Part shown: in pieces, positions 19,030-28,619 of the stretch
Position numbering within the stretch: position 1 is the first letter of the stretch
How the letters are laid out: each line of letters opens with the position of its first letter
NCBI GenBank assembly: GCA_023251875.1
Contig: JAHEXY010000001.1
Coordinates: 767,881-831,880 of the forward strand
Length of the DNA stretch: 64,000 nucleotides
Direction of reading: 5' to 3'
Source: Bacteroidota bacterium
Lineage (GTDB): Bacteria; Bacteroidota; Bacteroidia; JAHEXY01
Translations under genes and position numbers: made by a program
The notes under the pieces: generated by a model
What the model saw: the letters and a program-made list of their open reading frames with translations, nothing else
Told to the model about the DNA's origin: nothing
Database searches by the model: none

Positions 19030-19332
19030 ATGTGTAGAATCTTAATTGTATTTATTTTTTGTGTACTTATTGGAAAACTAGGATATGGTCAAGTGGATTC
19101 TGCTAAAGTTATACTATTGGCAGCGCACAATTTAAAATATTATGTTCAAGGAGGATTTGCTGGCTGTCCTGAATTTAAAGAAACGGAAAATCTTTATGGA
19201 TTCGAAATGATATGTATGGGTTGTGTTGGCCCAAGTGAGGAGGAACTAAAAAATAACATTAAAGTAGTGGGAATTATAAATAAGATATACGGTGAAGATT
19301 GGTTTGAAAAAAAACAGAATGAATTTTTATAA
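19030..19332 (+). CDS. Small predicted exported protein, unknown function
   Basis: Signal-like N-terminus MCRILIVFIFCVLIGKLGYGQ; ELKNNIKVVGIINKIYGEDWFEK. Confidence 0.55.
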   Translation: MCRILIVFIFCVLIGKLGYGQVDSAKVILLAAHNLKYYVQGGFAGCPEFKETENLYGFEMICMGCVGPSEEELKNNIKVVGIINKIYGEDWFEKKQNEFL

Positions 19333-19370
19333 GTAAATAATTGGCTGATGAATTAATAAAGGAGTCTGAT

Positions 19371-19394
19371 CATTTTCCTGACGTCAGGAAAATG
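19371..19394. repeat. Perfect 24-bp palindrome CATTTTCCTGACGTCAGGAAAATG
   Basis: Exact self-reverse-complement upstream of the DUF4258/DUF2283 pair. Confidence 0.95.
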
Positions 19395-19460
19395 GTCCGC
19401 AGATAATTTTAGTTCAATTAATCTGGCGTAGAGGAGTTATAAATAAACGAGGATTGAAAA

Positions 19461-19721
19461 ATGAATTTTGAGTTTTCTAAGCATGCACTTGAGCAAATGA
19501 TAATTCGTGATGTATCAAAAGATATTGTCATGAAAGTTTTAGAGAACCCAGATGAAATAAAGCAAGAAGATGGGATGAGTATTTATCAGTCTATTATTCC
19601 ATATTTGGATGAGGGTAATTATCTCATTCGTGTTTTCGTAAATTCGAATAAAATACCGAACTTGATAGTACCAGTTTATAAAACATCTAAAATTAGTAAA
19701 TACTATGAAGGTAAAATATGA
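19461..19721 (+). CDS. DUF4258-domain protein (putative TA toxin partner)
   Basis: FSKHALEQMIIRDVSKDIVMKVLENPDEI...YLIRVFVN. Confidence 0.8.
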   Translation: MNFEFSKHALEQMIIRDVSKDIVMKVLENPDEIKQEDGMSIYQSIIPYLDEGNYLIRVFVNSNKIPNLIVPVYKTSKISKYYEGKI

Positions 19722-19899
19722 TAAAGAAACTGATATTTTATATATCATGCTTACCTCCGAAAAGGTGAAAGAAAGTGATGAAGATAAACCTGGAATTGTA
19801 ATAGATTATTCAGCTTCTGGCACTATTGTGGGCATTGAAATATTACAAGCATCTAAAAAACTTCCTCAACCTATGAAGTTAGAATATGAGGTAGGATAA
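19705..19899 (+). CDS. DUF2283-domain protein (putative antitoxin)
   Basis: MKVKYDKETDILYIMLTSEKVKESDEDKPGIVIDYSASGTIVGIEILQAS; overlaps DUF4258 ORF by 17 nt. Confidence 0.87.
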   Translation: MKVKYDKETDILYIMLTSEKVKESDEDKPGIVIDYSASGTIVGIEILQASKKLPQPMKLEYEVG

Positions 19900-20053
19900 G
19901 GTTTTAGGAATGGGTAAATAAGGTGAAATTGAAAGATAATTGATAAACAATAAATGAATTGGCTTTGGCCAAAATCAAAAGATAATAGTTAAAGGCTTGA
20001 AAAGAGATTAAATTATCTCATTTTCAAATTACCAAATTTTCAAATTGAATAAT

Positions 20054-20794
20054 ATGAACATCACCCTAAAAGTATGGCGACAAAAAAACGCCAATGAACA
20101 AGGTAAACTTGTAACGTACGATGTAAAAGATATTTCTACCGATATGTCATTTCTTGAAGTATTTGATGTACTCAACGAAGAATTAATTACAAAAGGTGAA
20201 GAACCCATTGCATTTGATCATGATTGTCGCGAAGGTATTTGCGGTATGTGTAGCATGTATATTAATGGCCGTGCGCATGGTCCATGGACGGGTACAACCA
20301 CTTGCCAGTTGCACATGCGTGCCTTTAAAGATGGAGATACCATTGTGGTAGAACCATTTCGTGCAGTGGCTTTTCCGGTAATCAAAGATTTAGTGGTTGA
20401 CCGTTCTGCTTTTGATCGTGTGATTACCTCCGGAGGATTTGTTTCTGTAAATACGGGTTCTGCTGTTGATGCCAATGCCATGCTTATTCCTAAACCTGAT
20501 GCTGATGCCGCTTTTAATGCAGCTGCTTGTATTGGTTGTGGAGCTTGTGTGGCTACTTGCAAAAATTCATCTGCTATGTTATTTGTTTCAGCAAAAGTTT
20601 CTCAGCTTGCTCTTTTACCTCAAGGTAAAGTAGAAGCCAAGGAACGTGTTCAAAACATGGTAAAACAAATGGATGCCGAAGGTTTTGGAAATTGTACCAA
20701 TACAGGTGCTTGCGAAGTGGAATGCCCTAAAGGAATTTCATTAGAAAATATAGCTCGCCTCAATAGAGAGTTTATTGTGAGTAGCCTCACTTAA
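20054..20794 (+). CDS. sdhB: Succinate dehydrogenase iron-sulfur subunit (ORF track start 20045 is TTG; ATG at 20054 preferred)
   Basis: [54 protein letters not shown]. Confidence 0.96.
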   Translation: MNITLKVWRQKNANEQGKLVTYDVKDISTDMSFLEVFDVLNEELITKGEEPIAFDHDCREGICGMCSMYINGRAHGPWTGTTTCQLHMRAFKDGDTIVVEPFRAVAFPVIKDLVVDRSAFDRVITSGGFVSVNTGSAVDANAMLIPKPDADAAFNAAACIGCGACVATCKNSSAMLFVSAKVSQLALLPQGKVEAKERVQNMVKQMDAEGFGNCTNTGACEVECPKGISLENIARLNREFIVSSLT

Positions 20795-20801
20795 AATAAT
20801 T

Positions 20802-20842
20802 CCAAGCTCTCCCTCTCCTTTTGGAGAGGGGTAGGGTGAGGT
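20802..20842. repeat. REP-like palindrome (CTCCCTCTCCTTTTGGAGAGGGGTAGGGTGAGGT)
   Basis: Same family as 16370-16410. Confidence 0.85.
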
Positions 20843-20860
20843 AATAAAAAATAGAAAACT

Positions 20861-20868
20861 TATCTTTG
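20861..20868 (+). promoter_or_regulatory. TAnnTTTG -7 box (TATCTTTG) upstream of hutU
   Basis: Perfect consensus match, about 16 nt upstream of the ORF start. Confidence 0.5.
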
Positions 20869-20876
20869 CATTAAAA

Positions 20877-22559
20877 TTGCAAAGTATGACCACTACTACC
20901 AAACTCGATATTTCTCAATTAAAAACTCCCACAGGAACAAAATTAAATTGCAAAGGCTGGGTACAAGAAGCCGCATTAAGAATGTTATTAAACAATCTTG
21001 ATCCTCATGTTGCAGAAAGGCCAGAAGATTTAATTGTTTATGGAGGTACTGGAAAGGCCGCTCGTAATCCTGAAGCATTTCATTTAATTGTAAAAGCCCT
21101 TAAAGATTTAAATGAAGATGAAACTTTACTTGTGCAATCCGGTAAGCCTGTTGGTATTTTACCAACACATAAAGATGCTCCAAGAGTAATTATTTCTAAT
21201 TCTATGTTGGTGCCGCACTGGGCTAATTGGAAAAACTTTAGAGAACTAGAAGCCAAAGGCCTTACTATGTACGGACAAATGACCGCAGGTTCTTGGATTT
21301 ACATAGGCTCTCAAGGTATTGTTCAAGGAACCTATGAAACTTTTTCGGCATTAGCCAAAAAACATTTTGGAGGTTCTTTAAAAGGAACCTTATCTGTAAC
21401 AGCAGGCTTGGGAGGTATGGGTGGTGCACAGCCTTTATCCATTACCATGAATGAGGGTGTTTGCCTTGCCGCAGAAGTAGAAGAATGGCGCATTAGAAAA
21501 AGATTAGAAACACGCTACCTCGATAAAATGACTACATCGATAGATGAAGGAATTGCATGGGCGCTAGAAGCAAAACAAAAAGGAGAAGCACTTTCTATTG
21601 GTGTTTTATGCAATGCGATTGATTTATTAGAAGCATTATTGAAAAAAAATATTACGCCCGATACTTTAACGGATCAAACTTCTGCCCACGATCCTTTGGT
21701 TGGTTATGTACCACAAGGATTAAGCATTGCAGAAGCCAATACCTTAAGAGAAAAAAATCCTGATCAGTATATTGAATTATCCATGCAAAGCATGGTAAAG
21801 CATGTTGAGTTGATGATCAAATTACAAGAACGTGGTAGTATTACTTTCGATTATGGCAATAACCTACGCGGACAAGCATTTGCTAAAGGCCTCAAAAATG
21901 CATTTGCATTTCCGGGATTTGTGCCTGCTTATATTCGTCCGCTTTTTTGCGAAGGCAAAGGCCCTTTCCGTTGGGCAGCATTATCAGGCGATCCAAATGA
22001 TATTTATGAAACAGATAAATTAATTCTCGAATTATTTCCTGAAAATGAAAGCTTAAAACGCTGGATAAAAATGGCGCAGGAAAAAATTGCATTTCAAGGT
22101 TTACCTGCGCGTATATGCTGGCTGGGGCAAGGCGAGCGCGAAAAAACAGGATTGGCTTTTAATAAATTGGTGCGTGATGGAAAAGTAAAAGCACCACTTG
22201 TAATTGGGCGCGATCATTTGGATACGGGTTCTGTTGCATCACCCAACAGAGAAACAGAAAGCATGCTAGATGGTTCAGATGCCATTGCCGATTGGCCAAT
22301 TTTAAATGCATTGATTAATACTGCCGGTGGTGCATCTTGGGTTTCTGTACATCATGGTGGTGGTGTTGGAATTGGTTATTCCATTCATGCTGGCATGGTA
22401 ATTGTTGCAGATGGAACAGAAGATGCAGATAAAAGATTAAAACGTGTTTTGCATAACGATCCTGCAATGGGTGTTATTCGACATGCCGATGCTGGTTATG
22501 ATATTGCAAAAGACACAGCACGTAAACACAGATTGGATTTAAAAGAGAGATTGAAATAA
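20877..22559 (+). CDS. hutU: Urocanate hydratase
   Basis: [87 protein letters not shown]. Confidence 0.97.
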   Translation: MQSMTTTTKLDISQLKTPTGTKLNCKGWVQEAALRMLLNNLDPHVAERPEDLIVYGGTGKAARNPEAFHLIVKALKDLNEDETLLVQSGKPVGILPTHKDAPRVIISNSMLVPHWANWKNFRELEAKGLTMYGQMTAGSWIYIGSQGIVQGTYETFSALAKKHFGGSLKGTLSVTAGLGGMGGAQPLSITMNEGVCLAAEVEEWRIRKRLETRYLDKMTTSIDEGIAWALEAKQKGEALSIGVLCNAIDLLEALLKKNITPDTLTDQTSAHDPLVGYVPQGLSIAEANTLREKNPDQYIELSMQSMVKHVELMIKLQERGSITFDYGNNLRGQAFAKGLKNAFAFPGFVPAYIRPLFCEGKGPFRWAALSGDPNDIYETDKLILELFPENESLKRWIKMAQEKIAFQGLPARICWLGQGEREKTGLAFNKLVRDGKVKAPLVIGRDHLDTGSVASPNRETESMLDGSDAIADWPILNALINTAGGASWVSVHHGGGVGIGYSIHAGMVIVADGTEDADKRLKRVLHNDPAMGVIRHADAGYDIAKDTARKHRLDLKERLK

Positions 22560-22625
22560 ATGGAGAATTAAGAATGTAGAATTGATTGGGGTATTGGAAA
22601 GACTAAGAATACAAAGTATAGAGTA

Positions 22626-22659
22626 AAACTTTGAACATTGAATCTTTAAACTTTAAACA
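22626..22659. repeat. Intergenic CTTTGAAC/CTTTAAAC micro-repeat
   Basis: ACTTTGAACATTGAATCTTTAAACTTTAAAC just upstream of lipoprotein gene. Confidence 0.65.
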
Positions 22660-22668
22660 AAATTATTT

Positions 22669-23055
22669 ATGAAAAAACTTCATTATTTAACAATAGCATC
22701 ATTATTGTTTTTTGCATCTTGTATTAAAGACGAAACTACTACTCTTGACGGTACATGGTCTTGTTCTGAGACAAGTGTTGTTTATGGAAGCACCAATCCT
22801 TATGAGGTTAATATAACAACTGATGCAAGTAATGAGAATAAAATATATTTAGAAAATTTTTATGATTTAGGATATAATAATAAAGTAACCGCTACTTTAA
22901 GTGGAGACAATATTTCAATTTCTTCTCAAACTATTGATGGGTATACCATTTCCGGAAGTGGTACAAAAAATTCTGAGAGCTCATTAAGTTTTACCTATTA
23001 TTCTTACGATGGAGCAGATCACGATACTATAACTTCCACGTATACTAAAAAATAA
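22669..23055 (+). CDS. Small predicted lipoprotein (lipocalin-like)
   Basis: Lipobox LLFFASC; LDGTWSCSETS, beta-rich. Confidence 0.6.
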   Translation: MKKLHYLTIASLLFFASCIKDETTTLDGTWSCSETSVVYGSTNPYEVNITTDASNENKIYLENFYDLGYNNKVTATLSGDNISISSQTIDGYTISGSGTKNSESSLSFTYYSYDGADHDTITSTYTKK

Positions 23056-23062
23056 AAAAAAT

Positions 23063-23100
23063 CCAAACTTCCCTCTCCTTGGAGAGGGTTAGGGAGAGGT
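23063..23100. repeat. REP-like palindrome (CTTCCCTCTCCTTGGAGAGGGTTAGGGAGAGGT)
   Basis: Same family as above. Confidence 0.85.
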
Positions 23101-23101
23101 G

Positions 23102-23617
23102 TTATCTCTTTATTATTTCATGGTGATGCCTAACATGATATAAAGTAAAATAAAGCATCTCTCGAATGTTTAATTTTCCAAGAATAGGATGGGGTAAGTA
23201 ATATTCATCTAATTGGTTTTCGTCTAATTCTCCAAATAGATTGATTAATTTTTGATAGGCTTTAGATAAAGAATTTAGCATTTGTGTTTTGTCGCCATTT
23301 GTATTAACACCTCTTGGAATAAAAGGGAGAGAAGCTGTTGCCCCTTCAGTCAATTTTGTTTGATACAAAGCAACTATATCATCATAAGAACTACTGTGCT
23401 TTGTTGATCCAAATACTTTTAACAAAACTAAGGGCATTGATAATGCAATATTTATAGGATTTACAGATAGAATAAGATGTTGCACGTTTTCGGCAATGCT
23501 CCATTTTTCAGCATTAGGCTTGTTAAAAAATTGCTCTTCGCTTAATACATAAATTGTTGATTCTAAGTCTTTAATTGCTCCTCTAAAAGCAATTTGAAGT
23601 TCATTTCTTGAAGTCAT
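23102..23617 (-). CDS. DinB-family protein
   Basis: FFNKPNAEKWSIAENVQHLILS, IREMLYFTLYHVRHHHEII. Confidence 0.88.
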   Translation of the reverse strand: MTSRNELQIAFRGAIKDLESTIYVLSEEQFFNKPNAEKWSIAENVQHLILSVNPINIALSMPLVLLKVFGSTKHSSSYDDIVALYQTKLTEGATASLPFIPRGVNTNGDKTQMLNSLSKAYQKLINLFGELDENQLDEYYLPHPILGKLNIREMLYFTLYHVRHHHEIIKR

Positions 23618-23770
23618 AAATAGTTTTTTGTAAAGATACTTACTAATTTTTAATAGGCTATGTAACCATTTTGTAATTATTACGTATAGATAGTATAAAA
23701 TCCTTAAAAATAAGAGTACACGGTTTATGATTCCGGGTTTCTTCTCGTGTTGGGACTAATACGAATTTGT

Positions 23771-24496
23771 ATGAATGAAGAATTACATAAAATATCAAGG
23801 AGTTTATTTTTCTCCTCTGCATTTTTGCTTTTAATGTGGCAAATAAAATTAATTGAGTCATTGCTTAATATGGACTTTGCTACTTTTGGCATTTTACCTC
23901 GTGAGTTGGTTGGTTTTAAAGGTGTATTAACTGCACCATTAATTCATGCTGATTTTAATCATTTAGCATCTAATTCTTTTTCAATGTGCTTTCTATTAGC
24001 TTGTTTAATTTATATATACGATAAAATTGCATTACGTGCATTTATAGGTATTTATTTAGTTTCAGGAGTATTGGTATGGATGGTAGCAAGACCCGTTTAT
24101 CATATCGGATCAAGTGGATTAATTTACGGCATAGTAAGTTTTTTGTTTTTTAGTGGTGTATTCAGGCTTGATATGAGATTATTGTCATTATCATTATTAA
24201 TGGTTTTTATGTATGGAGGCTTGATGTGGGGCGTGTTTCCAACAAGTGCAGGCATATCGTGGGAAACACACTTAATGGGAAGCATAACCGGAATATTTTA
24301 TGCATTTTATTATAGAGCAGAAGAAGTATTACCACAATTTCAACCTAATTATTTACCTCAATCTTCAATTGATTTTGCTTATAATAAGTATGCTGTTGAT
24401 GAAAATAAGGAAGCTCAAATTATTCCACTTTATACTTCAGATGTCAATATAAAAGAAGATAATGAGCAAGAAGGAGAAGAAAGAAAAGCTGCTTAA
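23771..24496 (+). CDS. Rhomboid-family intramembrane serine protease
   Basis: APLIHADFNHLASNSFSM, HIGSSGLIYGI, SWETHLMGSITG; ORF track start 23747 is TTG, ATG at 23771. Confidence 0.88.
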   Translation: MNEELHKISRSLFFSSAFLLLMWQIKLIESLLNMDFATFGILPRELVGFKGVLTAPLIHADFNHLASNSFSMCFLLACLIYIYDKIALRAFIGIYLVSGVLVWMVARPVYHIGSSGLIYGIVSFLFFSGVFRLDMRLLSLSLLMVFMYGGLMWGVFPTSAGISWETHLMGSITGIFYAFYYRAEEVLPQFQPNYLPQSSIDFAYNKYAVDENKEAQIIPLYTSDVNIKEDNEQEGEERKAA

Positions 24497-24581
24497 ATTT
24501 TTTGCTAGGAATTCCTCCCCAATGCTTGCATAAAATCGTAGCAATGATTTAATTTACAATAAATCTAAATCAGTCTCAAAA

Positions 24582-26486
24582 ATGGCTACGATCCTTAAAG
24601 AACAAACGCATTATGTATTTGACTTTGATAGCACACTTACCCAAGTAGAAGCTTTTGAAGAATTAGCTGAAATTGCACTCAAAAAAAATGCTGAGAAAAA
24701 TAAAATCATTCAAAAAATAAAAGAGATTACCGATTTAGGTATAGATGGAAAAATATCGTTTACACAATCGCTTGAACAAAGAATACAATTGCTACATGCA
24801 CATAAAGACCATTTAGAAATTCTTGTAAAAAGATTAAAGAAAAAAATATCCCCTTCTATAAGTAGAAATAAAGATTTTTTTAAAAGAAATGCAGCAGCTA
24901 TTTACGTGATTTCTGCCGGCTTTAAAGAATTTATCGATCCTATTGTAAAGCAATATAATATTGAAGCAAAACGTGTTTATGCCAATACATTTAAGTACGA
25001 TAAAAAGGGAAACATCATTGGCTTTGATACCAAAAATTTACTTTCAAAACACAATGGCAAAATAGATCAATTAAAAGCTATTCATTTGCCCGGAGAAGTA
25101 TATGTTATTGGAGATGGTTATTCTGATTATGTAATGAAAGAAGCCGGCCTAGCGCATAAGTTTTTTGCGTATACTGAAAATATAGCTCGCGAAAATATTT
25201 TAAAAAAGGCTGATCACATTACGCCAAGTCTTGATGAGTTTTTGTACGTAAATAAATTACCCATGTCTATTTCCTATCCTAAAAATAGAATAAAAGCCTT
25301 GTTGTTAGAAAATGTACATGACGATGCTGTACAACTATTCAGAAGCGAAGGTTATGAAGTACAAGTAATGAAAAAGAGTTTGACTGAGGCTGAACTTTGC
25401 GAAGCCGTGAAAGGGGTTTCAATTTTAGGTATTCGTTCAAAAACGCAAATCACAAAAAAAGTATTAGACCATGCCGATCGCTTAATGGCCATTGGTGCAT
25501 TTTGTATTGGTACCAACCAAATTGATTTGGAAACATGTACACATAAAGGTATTTGTGTTTTAAATGCGCCATACAGCAATACACGTTCAGTTGTTGAATT
25601 AGCATTGGGAGAAATGATTATGCTTATGCGTAAAACTTTTGATCAAAGCGCAAATGTTCACAAAGGTATTTGGGAAAAATCTGCCAGCCATAGTGCAGAA
25701 ATACGTGGAAAAAAATTAGGCATTATTGGCTATGGAAATATTGGCTCTCAACTTTCTGTTATGGCTGAATCATTGGGTATGCAAGTGCATTATTATGATG
25801 TAGTAGAAAAATTGGCTTTAGGCAATGCCCATAAATGTGATTCATTAAAAGATTTATTAAAGAAAGTAGATATTCTTACCATTCATGTTGATGGAAATAA
25901 AGCCAATAAAAATTTGATAGGAGAGAAGGAATTTAAAATGATGAAAGATGGTGTGGTGTTTTTAAATTTAAGTCGAGGTTTTGTGGTTGATGTAAAAGCA
26001 TTGGCAGAAAATATTAAAAGTGGAAAAGTAAAAGGTGCTGCGGTAGATGTTTTTCCTGAAGAACCACATGCTAATTCAACTAATTTTGAAACGGAATTAA
26101 AAGGTTTACCCAATGTTATTTTAACCCCTCACGTTGGTGGTAGCACTGAAGAAGCCCAAAAAAATATTGCCGATTATGTTCCTTCTCGTATTATGGATTA
26201 CATCAATACCGGAAATTCATTTGCCAGTGTAAATTTCCCCAATATACAATTACCAACTTTTCCGCACTTGCACAGATTCCTTCATATTCATGAAAACGTT
26301 CCTGGAATGTTGGCGCAAATTAATAGTGTGCTTGCCAAATACAATGTTAATATCGAAGGGCAATACCTCAAAACCAATGAGCAAATTGGTTATTTAATTA
26401 CCGACATCAACAAAAAATACAACCACGATGTTATTCGAGATCTTAAACAAATTAAAAACACAATTAGGTTTAGGGTTTTGTATTAA
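24582..26486 (+). CDS. serA: Fusion: N-terminal HAD phosphatase (SerB-like) + D-3-phosphoglycerate dehydrogenase with ACT domain
   Basis: HAD: VFDFDSTLTQVEAFEEL, VISAGFKEFI, VIGDGYSDYVMKEAG; PGDH: IGAFCIGTNQIDL, GKKLGIIGYGNIGSQLSVMAESLGM, LTPHVGGSTEEAQ; C-terminal ACT HENVPGMLAQINSVLAKYNVNIEGQYL. Confidence 0.92.
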   Translation: MATILKEQTHYVFDFDSTLTQVEAFEELAEIALKKNAEKNKIIQKIKEITDLGIDGKISFTQSLEQRIQLLHAHKDHLEILVKRLKKKISPSISRNKDFFKRNAAAIYVISAGFKEFIDPIVKQYNIEAKRVYANTFKYDKKGNIIGFDTKNLLSKHNGKIDQLKAIHLPGEVYVIGDGYSDYVMKEAGLAHKFFAYTENIARENILKKADHITPSLDEFLYVNKLPMSISYPKNRIKALLLENVHDDAVQLFRSEGYEVQVMKKSLTEAELCEAVKGVSILGIRSKTQITKKVLDHADRLMAIGAFCIGTNQIDLETCTHKGICVLNAPYSNTRSVVELALGEMIMLMRKTFDQSANVHKGIWEKSASHSAEIRGKKLGIIGYGNIGSQLSVMAESLGMQVHYYDVVEKLALGNAHKCDSLKDLLKKVDILTIHVDGNKANKNLIGEKEFKMMKDGVVFLNLSRGFVVDVKALAENIKSGKVKGAAVDVFPEEPHANSTNFETELKGLPNVILTPHVGGSTEEAQKNIADYVPSRIMDYINTGNSFASVNFPNIQLPTFPHLHRFLHIHENVPGMLAQINSVLAKYNVNIEGQYLKTNEQIGYLITDINKKYNHDVIRDLKQIKNTIRFRVLY

Positions 26487-27472
26487 TCACCCATCATCAA
26501 ATTACATCCCCTAATATCGCTATTATCAAAACGGCCATGAATTTCAAAGGAGCCATCTACATATACATGACCTAAATCTCTCGTTTGAATAAAAGAACAA
26601 GAATGAATATTTGCCAGGTCAATAATATTAATGCCTCCGCTTTTATTGGTGTCTAAAATATCAAGTGGATCATTAGGGTCATAAGCCATTACCTTCATCC
26701 AAGGTGGGCATTTAAATATTCCTTTTTCTTTTGAGTAAGCTTGAGATAAAAGTTCTGTCATGCCGTATTCAGAATGTATCGAGCTTAGACCAAATTTTTC
26801 AGATAAAATTTCATGCAATTCAACTCTCGTCATCTCCTGCCTTTTTCCTTTCATCCCACCGGTTTCCATAACAATCAAATTTTTGTAGGGCTTTTTAATT
26901 TTATCTGCCAAATCCAATAAGGCATAAGTAACACCCATTAAAAGGGTAGTCTGTTGTTTGTTTTCAAGCACATCAAGTTTTTCAATTAATTCATCAAGAT
27001 TATGCAAATAGAACCCGCTATTAGCGTTACCACTTTCCTTAATTAAAGAATCTACCATGTAAACCAGTGAGGAGCCTTCTCGTTCTAGATAAGAGGGTAG
27101 TAAGCCAATAATGCAATACTTTTTTATATCTCCATAAAATAATTGAAATGCTTTTTTAAAACTTTCTTCATAAATGCCAAGTTCTGCAACATAATGTTTG
27201 CTATAAGTAGACCCTGTAGTTCCACTACTGGTAAAAATTTTTTGTTCGGGTTTATCTGAACAAATAATGCTATGGGTTTTAAAAAGTTCTATTGGAAGAA
27301 AGGGAATATCATTTACTGTGTTTATCTTTTTATAGTTTATACCTAAGAGCTTTATATATTCAGCATACACCAAATTGTGTTTACTTTGATAATGAAAAAT
27401 TTCCAAAGCAACCTTTTCAAACGAAATACCGTCTTTAATACAAAAAATACTATTTATTAATTTGTTAATCAT
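26483..27472 (-). CDS. LuxE/acyl-protein synthetase-like protein
   Basis: FLPIELFKTHSII, KIFTSSGTTGSTYSKHYV, MGVTYALLDLAD, SEYGMTELLSQAYS. Confidence 0.8.
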   Translation of the reverse strand: MINKLINSIFCIKDGISFEKVALEIFHYQSKHNLVYAEYIKLLGINYKKINTVNDIPFLPIELFKTHSIICSDKPEQKIFTSSGTTGSTYSKHYVAELGIYEESFKKAFQLFYGDIKKYCIIGLLPSYLEREGSSLVYMVDSLIKESGNANSGFYLHNLDELIEKLDVLENKQQTTLLMGVTYALLDLADKIKKPYKNLIVMETGGMKGKRQEMTRVELHEILSEKFGLSSIHSEYGMTELLSQAYSKEKGIFKCPPWMKVMAYDPNDPLDILDTNKSGGINIIDLANIHSCSFIQTRDLGHVYVDGSFEIHGRFDNSDIRGCNLMMGD

Positions 27473-27654
27473 ATTGCTAAAAGCTAAGAGCTATACTATC
27501 TAAATGGTTAAATTGTTAGCATTGTTAAATAGTTATCTTACAAATACTATTAATTGATGCCTAGCAATTTAATAATTCAACAATAGAACAATTGCATTTT
27601 ATTAAAGGATCAATTAGCAACTGTTTGCACTACATCTGCTAAAAACCGGTAAAT

Positions 27655-27681
27655 CCTTTGAACTTTAAACTTTGAACTTTA
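27655..27681. repeat. Intergenic CTTTGAACTTTAAACTTTGAACTTTA micro-repeat
   Basis: Three CTTTRAAC units immediately upstream of lipoprotein gene. Confidence 0.75.
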
Positions 27682-27694
27682 TATTTACAATTCT

Positions 27695-28204
27695 ATGCTT
27701 AAAAAAGTAAAAATAGTAACTATTCTTGCATTTGCTGTGTTAGCAGGCCTATCCTCTTGCATTCAATTTCAAAACTATCCCATCGAACCTCATATTAAAT
27801 TTGTAAGTTTTACTAAAATACCTACTACAAGTGGTGTAGATGACAAAGGTACTTTGCTTTTTTCTTTTACTGATGGAGATGGAGATTTAGGTTTAGATGA
27901 TACTCAAACAGATCCTCCTTATGATACTGCAAGCATTTATTACTATAATATATTTATTAGGTATTATGAAAAACAAAATGGAGAATACAATGAAGTTGTA
28001 CTTACGCCATCTAATAATGGAAGGTATCCCAATCTAACTCCCGATGGATCAAAAAAGGGAATTCAAGGCAATATAGCAGTTGATTTGTATATCAATAACC
28101 CTTTTTCTATTTATGATACTATCCGTTATGAAGTGTATATTGTTGATAGAGCGTTAAATCACAGTGATACCATCACTACACCTGATATTATAGTAAATAA
28201 GTAA
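27695..28204 (+). CDS. Predicted lipoprotein, unknown function
   Basis: Lipobox LAGLSSC; GTLLFSFTDGDGDLGLDD motif common in Bacteroidetes lipoproteins. Confidence 0.65.
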   Translation: MLKKVKIVTILAFAVLAGLSSCIQFQNYPIEPHIKFVSFTKIPTTSGVDDKGTLLFSFTDGDGDLGLDDTQTDPPYDTASIYYYNIFIRYYEKQNGEYNEVVLTPSNNGRYPNLTPDGSKKGIQGNIAVDLYINNPFSIYDTIRYEVYIVDRALNHSDTITTPDIIVNK

Positions 28205-28268
28205 TAGCTAAATTTGAATAATAAAAATATATTCACGTACTTTGTAGTCTTGCTAAATAATTAAAATT

Positions 28269-28505
28269 ATGTCTAGAGTTTGTCAAATTACCGGAAAGTC
28301 GCTTTTAAGAGGAAATAGAGTATCACATTCTAATGTTAAAACCAAAAGAGTGTTTCTTCCTAATCTTCAAGTGAAAAAATTCTTTGTGCCAGAAGAAGAT
28401 AAATGGGTTACTTTAAAAGTATCTACCGAAGGATTAAGAAATATTAATAAAAAAGGTATTTATACCTGTTTAAAAGAGGCCCGGGCTAAAGGTTGGGTTG
28501 ATTAA
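28269..28505 (+). CDS. rpmB: 50S ribosomal protein L28
   Basis: MSRVCQITGKSLLRGNRVSHSNVKTKRVFLPNLQ. Confidence 0.97.
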   Translation: MSRVCQITGKSLLRGNRVSHSNVKTKRVFLPNLQVKKFFVPEEDKWVTLKVSTEGLRNINKKGIYTCLKEARAKGWVD

Positions 28506-28529
28506 TTGATTATTATAAAAAACTTTAAC

Positions 28530-28572
28530 AAAACGCTGTTATTCATTTAATGTGAATGGCAGCGTTTTTTAA
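28530..28572 (+). terminator. Rho-independent terminator of rpmB
   Basis: AAAACGCTG..ATTCAT..ATGAAT-like..CAGCGTTTTTT hairpin and T-run. Confidence 0.75.
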
Positions 28573-28584
28573 TTTAATGATTCT

Positions 28585-28613
28585 AATAACCAACAACTAA
28601 TAACGAACAACTA
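28585..28613. repeat. Intergenic (C/T)AACAAC micro-repeat
   Basis: ATAACCAACAACTAATAACGAACAACTAG. Confidence 0.65.
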
Positions 28614-28619
28614 GATTTT

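Noticed and set aside
20218-20562. 114-aa ORF antisense to sdhB
   Set aside because: Entirely within the Fe-S subunit CDS, low-complexity composition typical of shadow frames.
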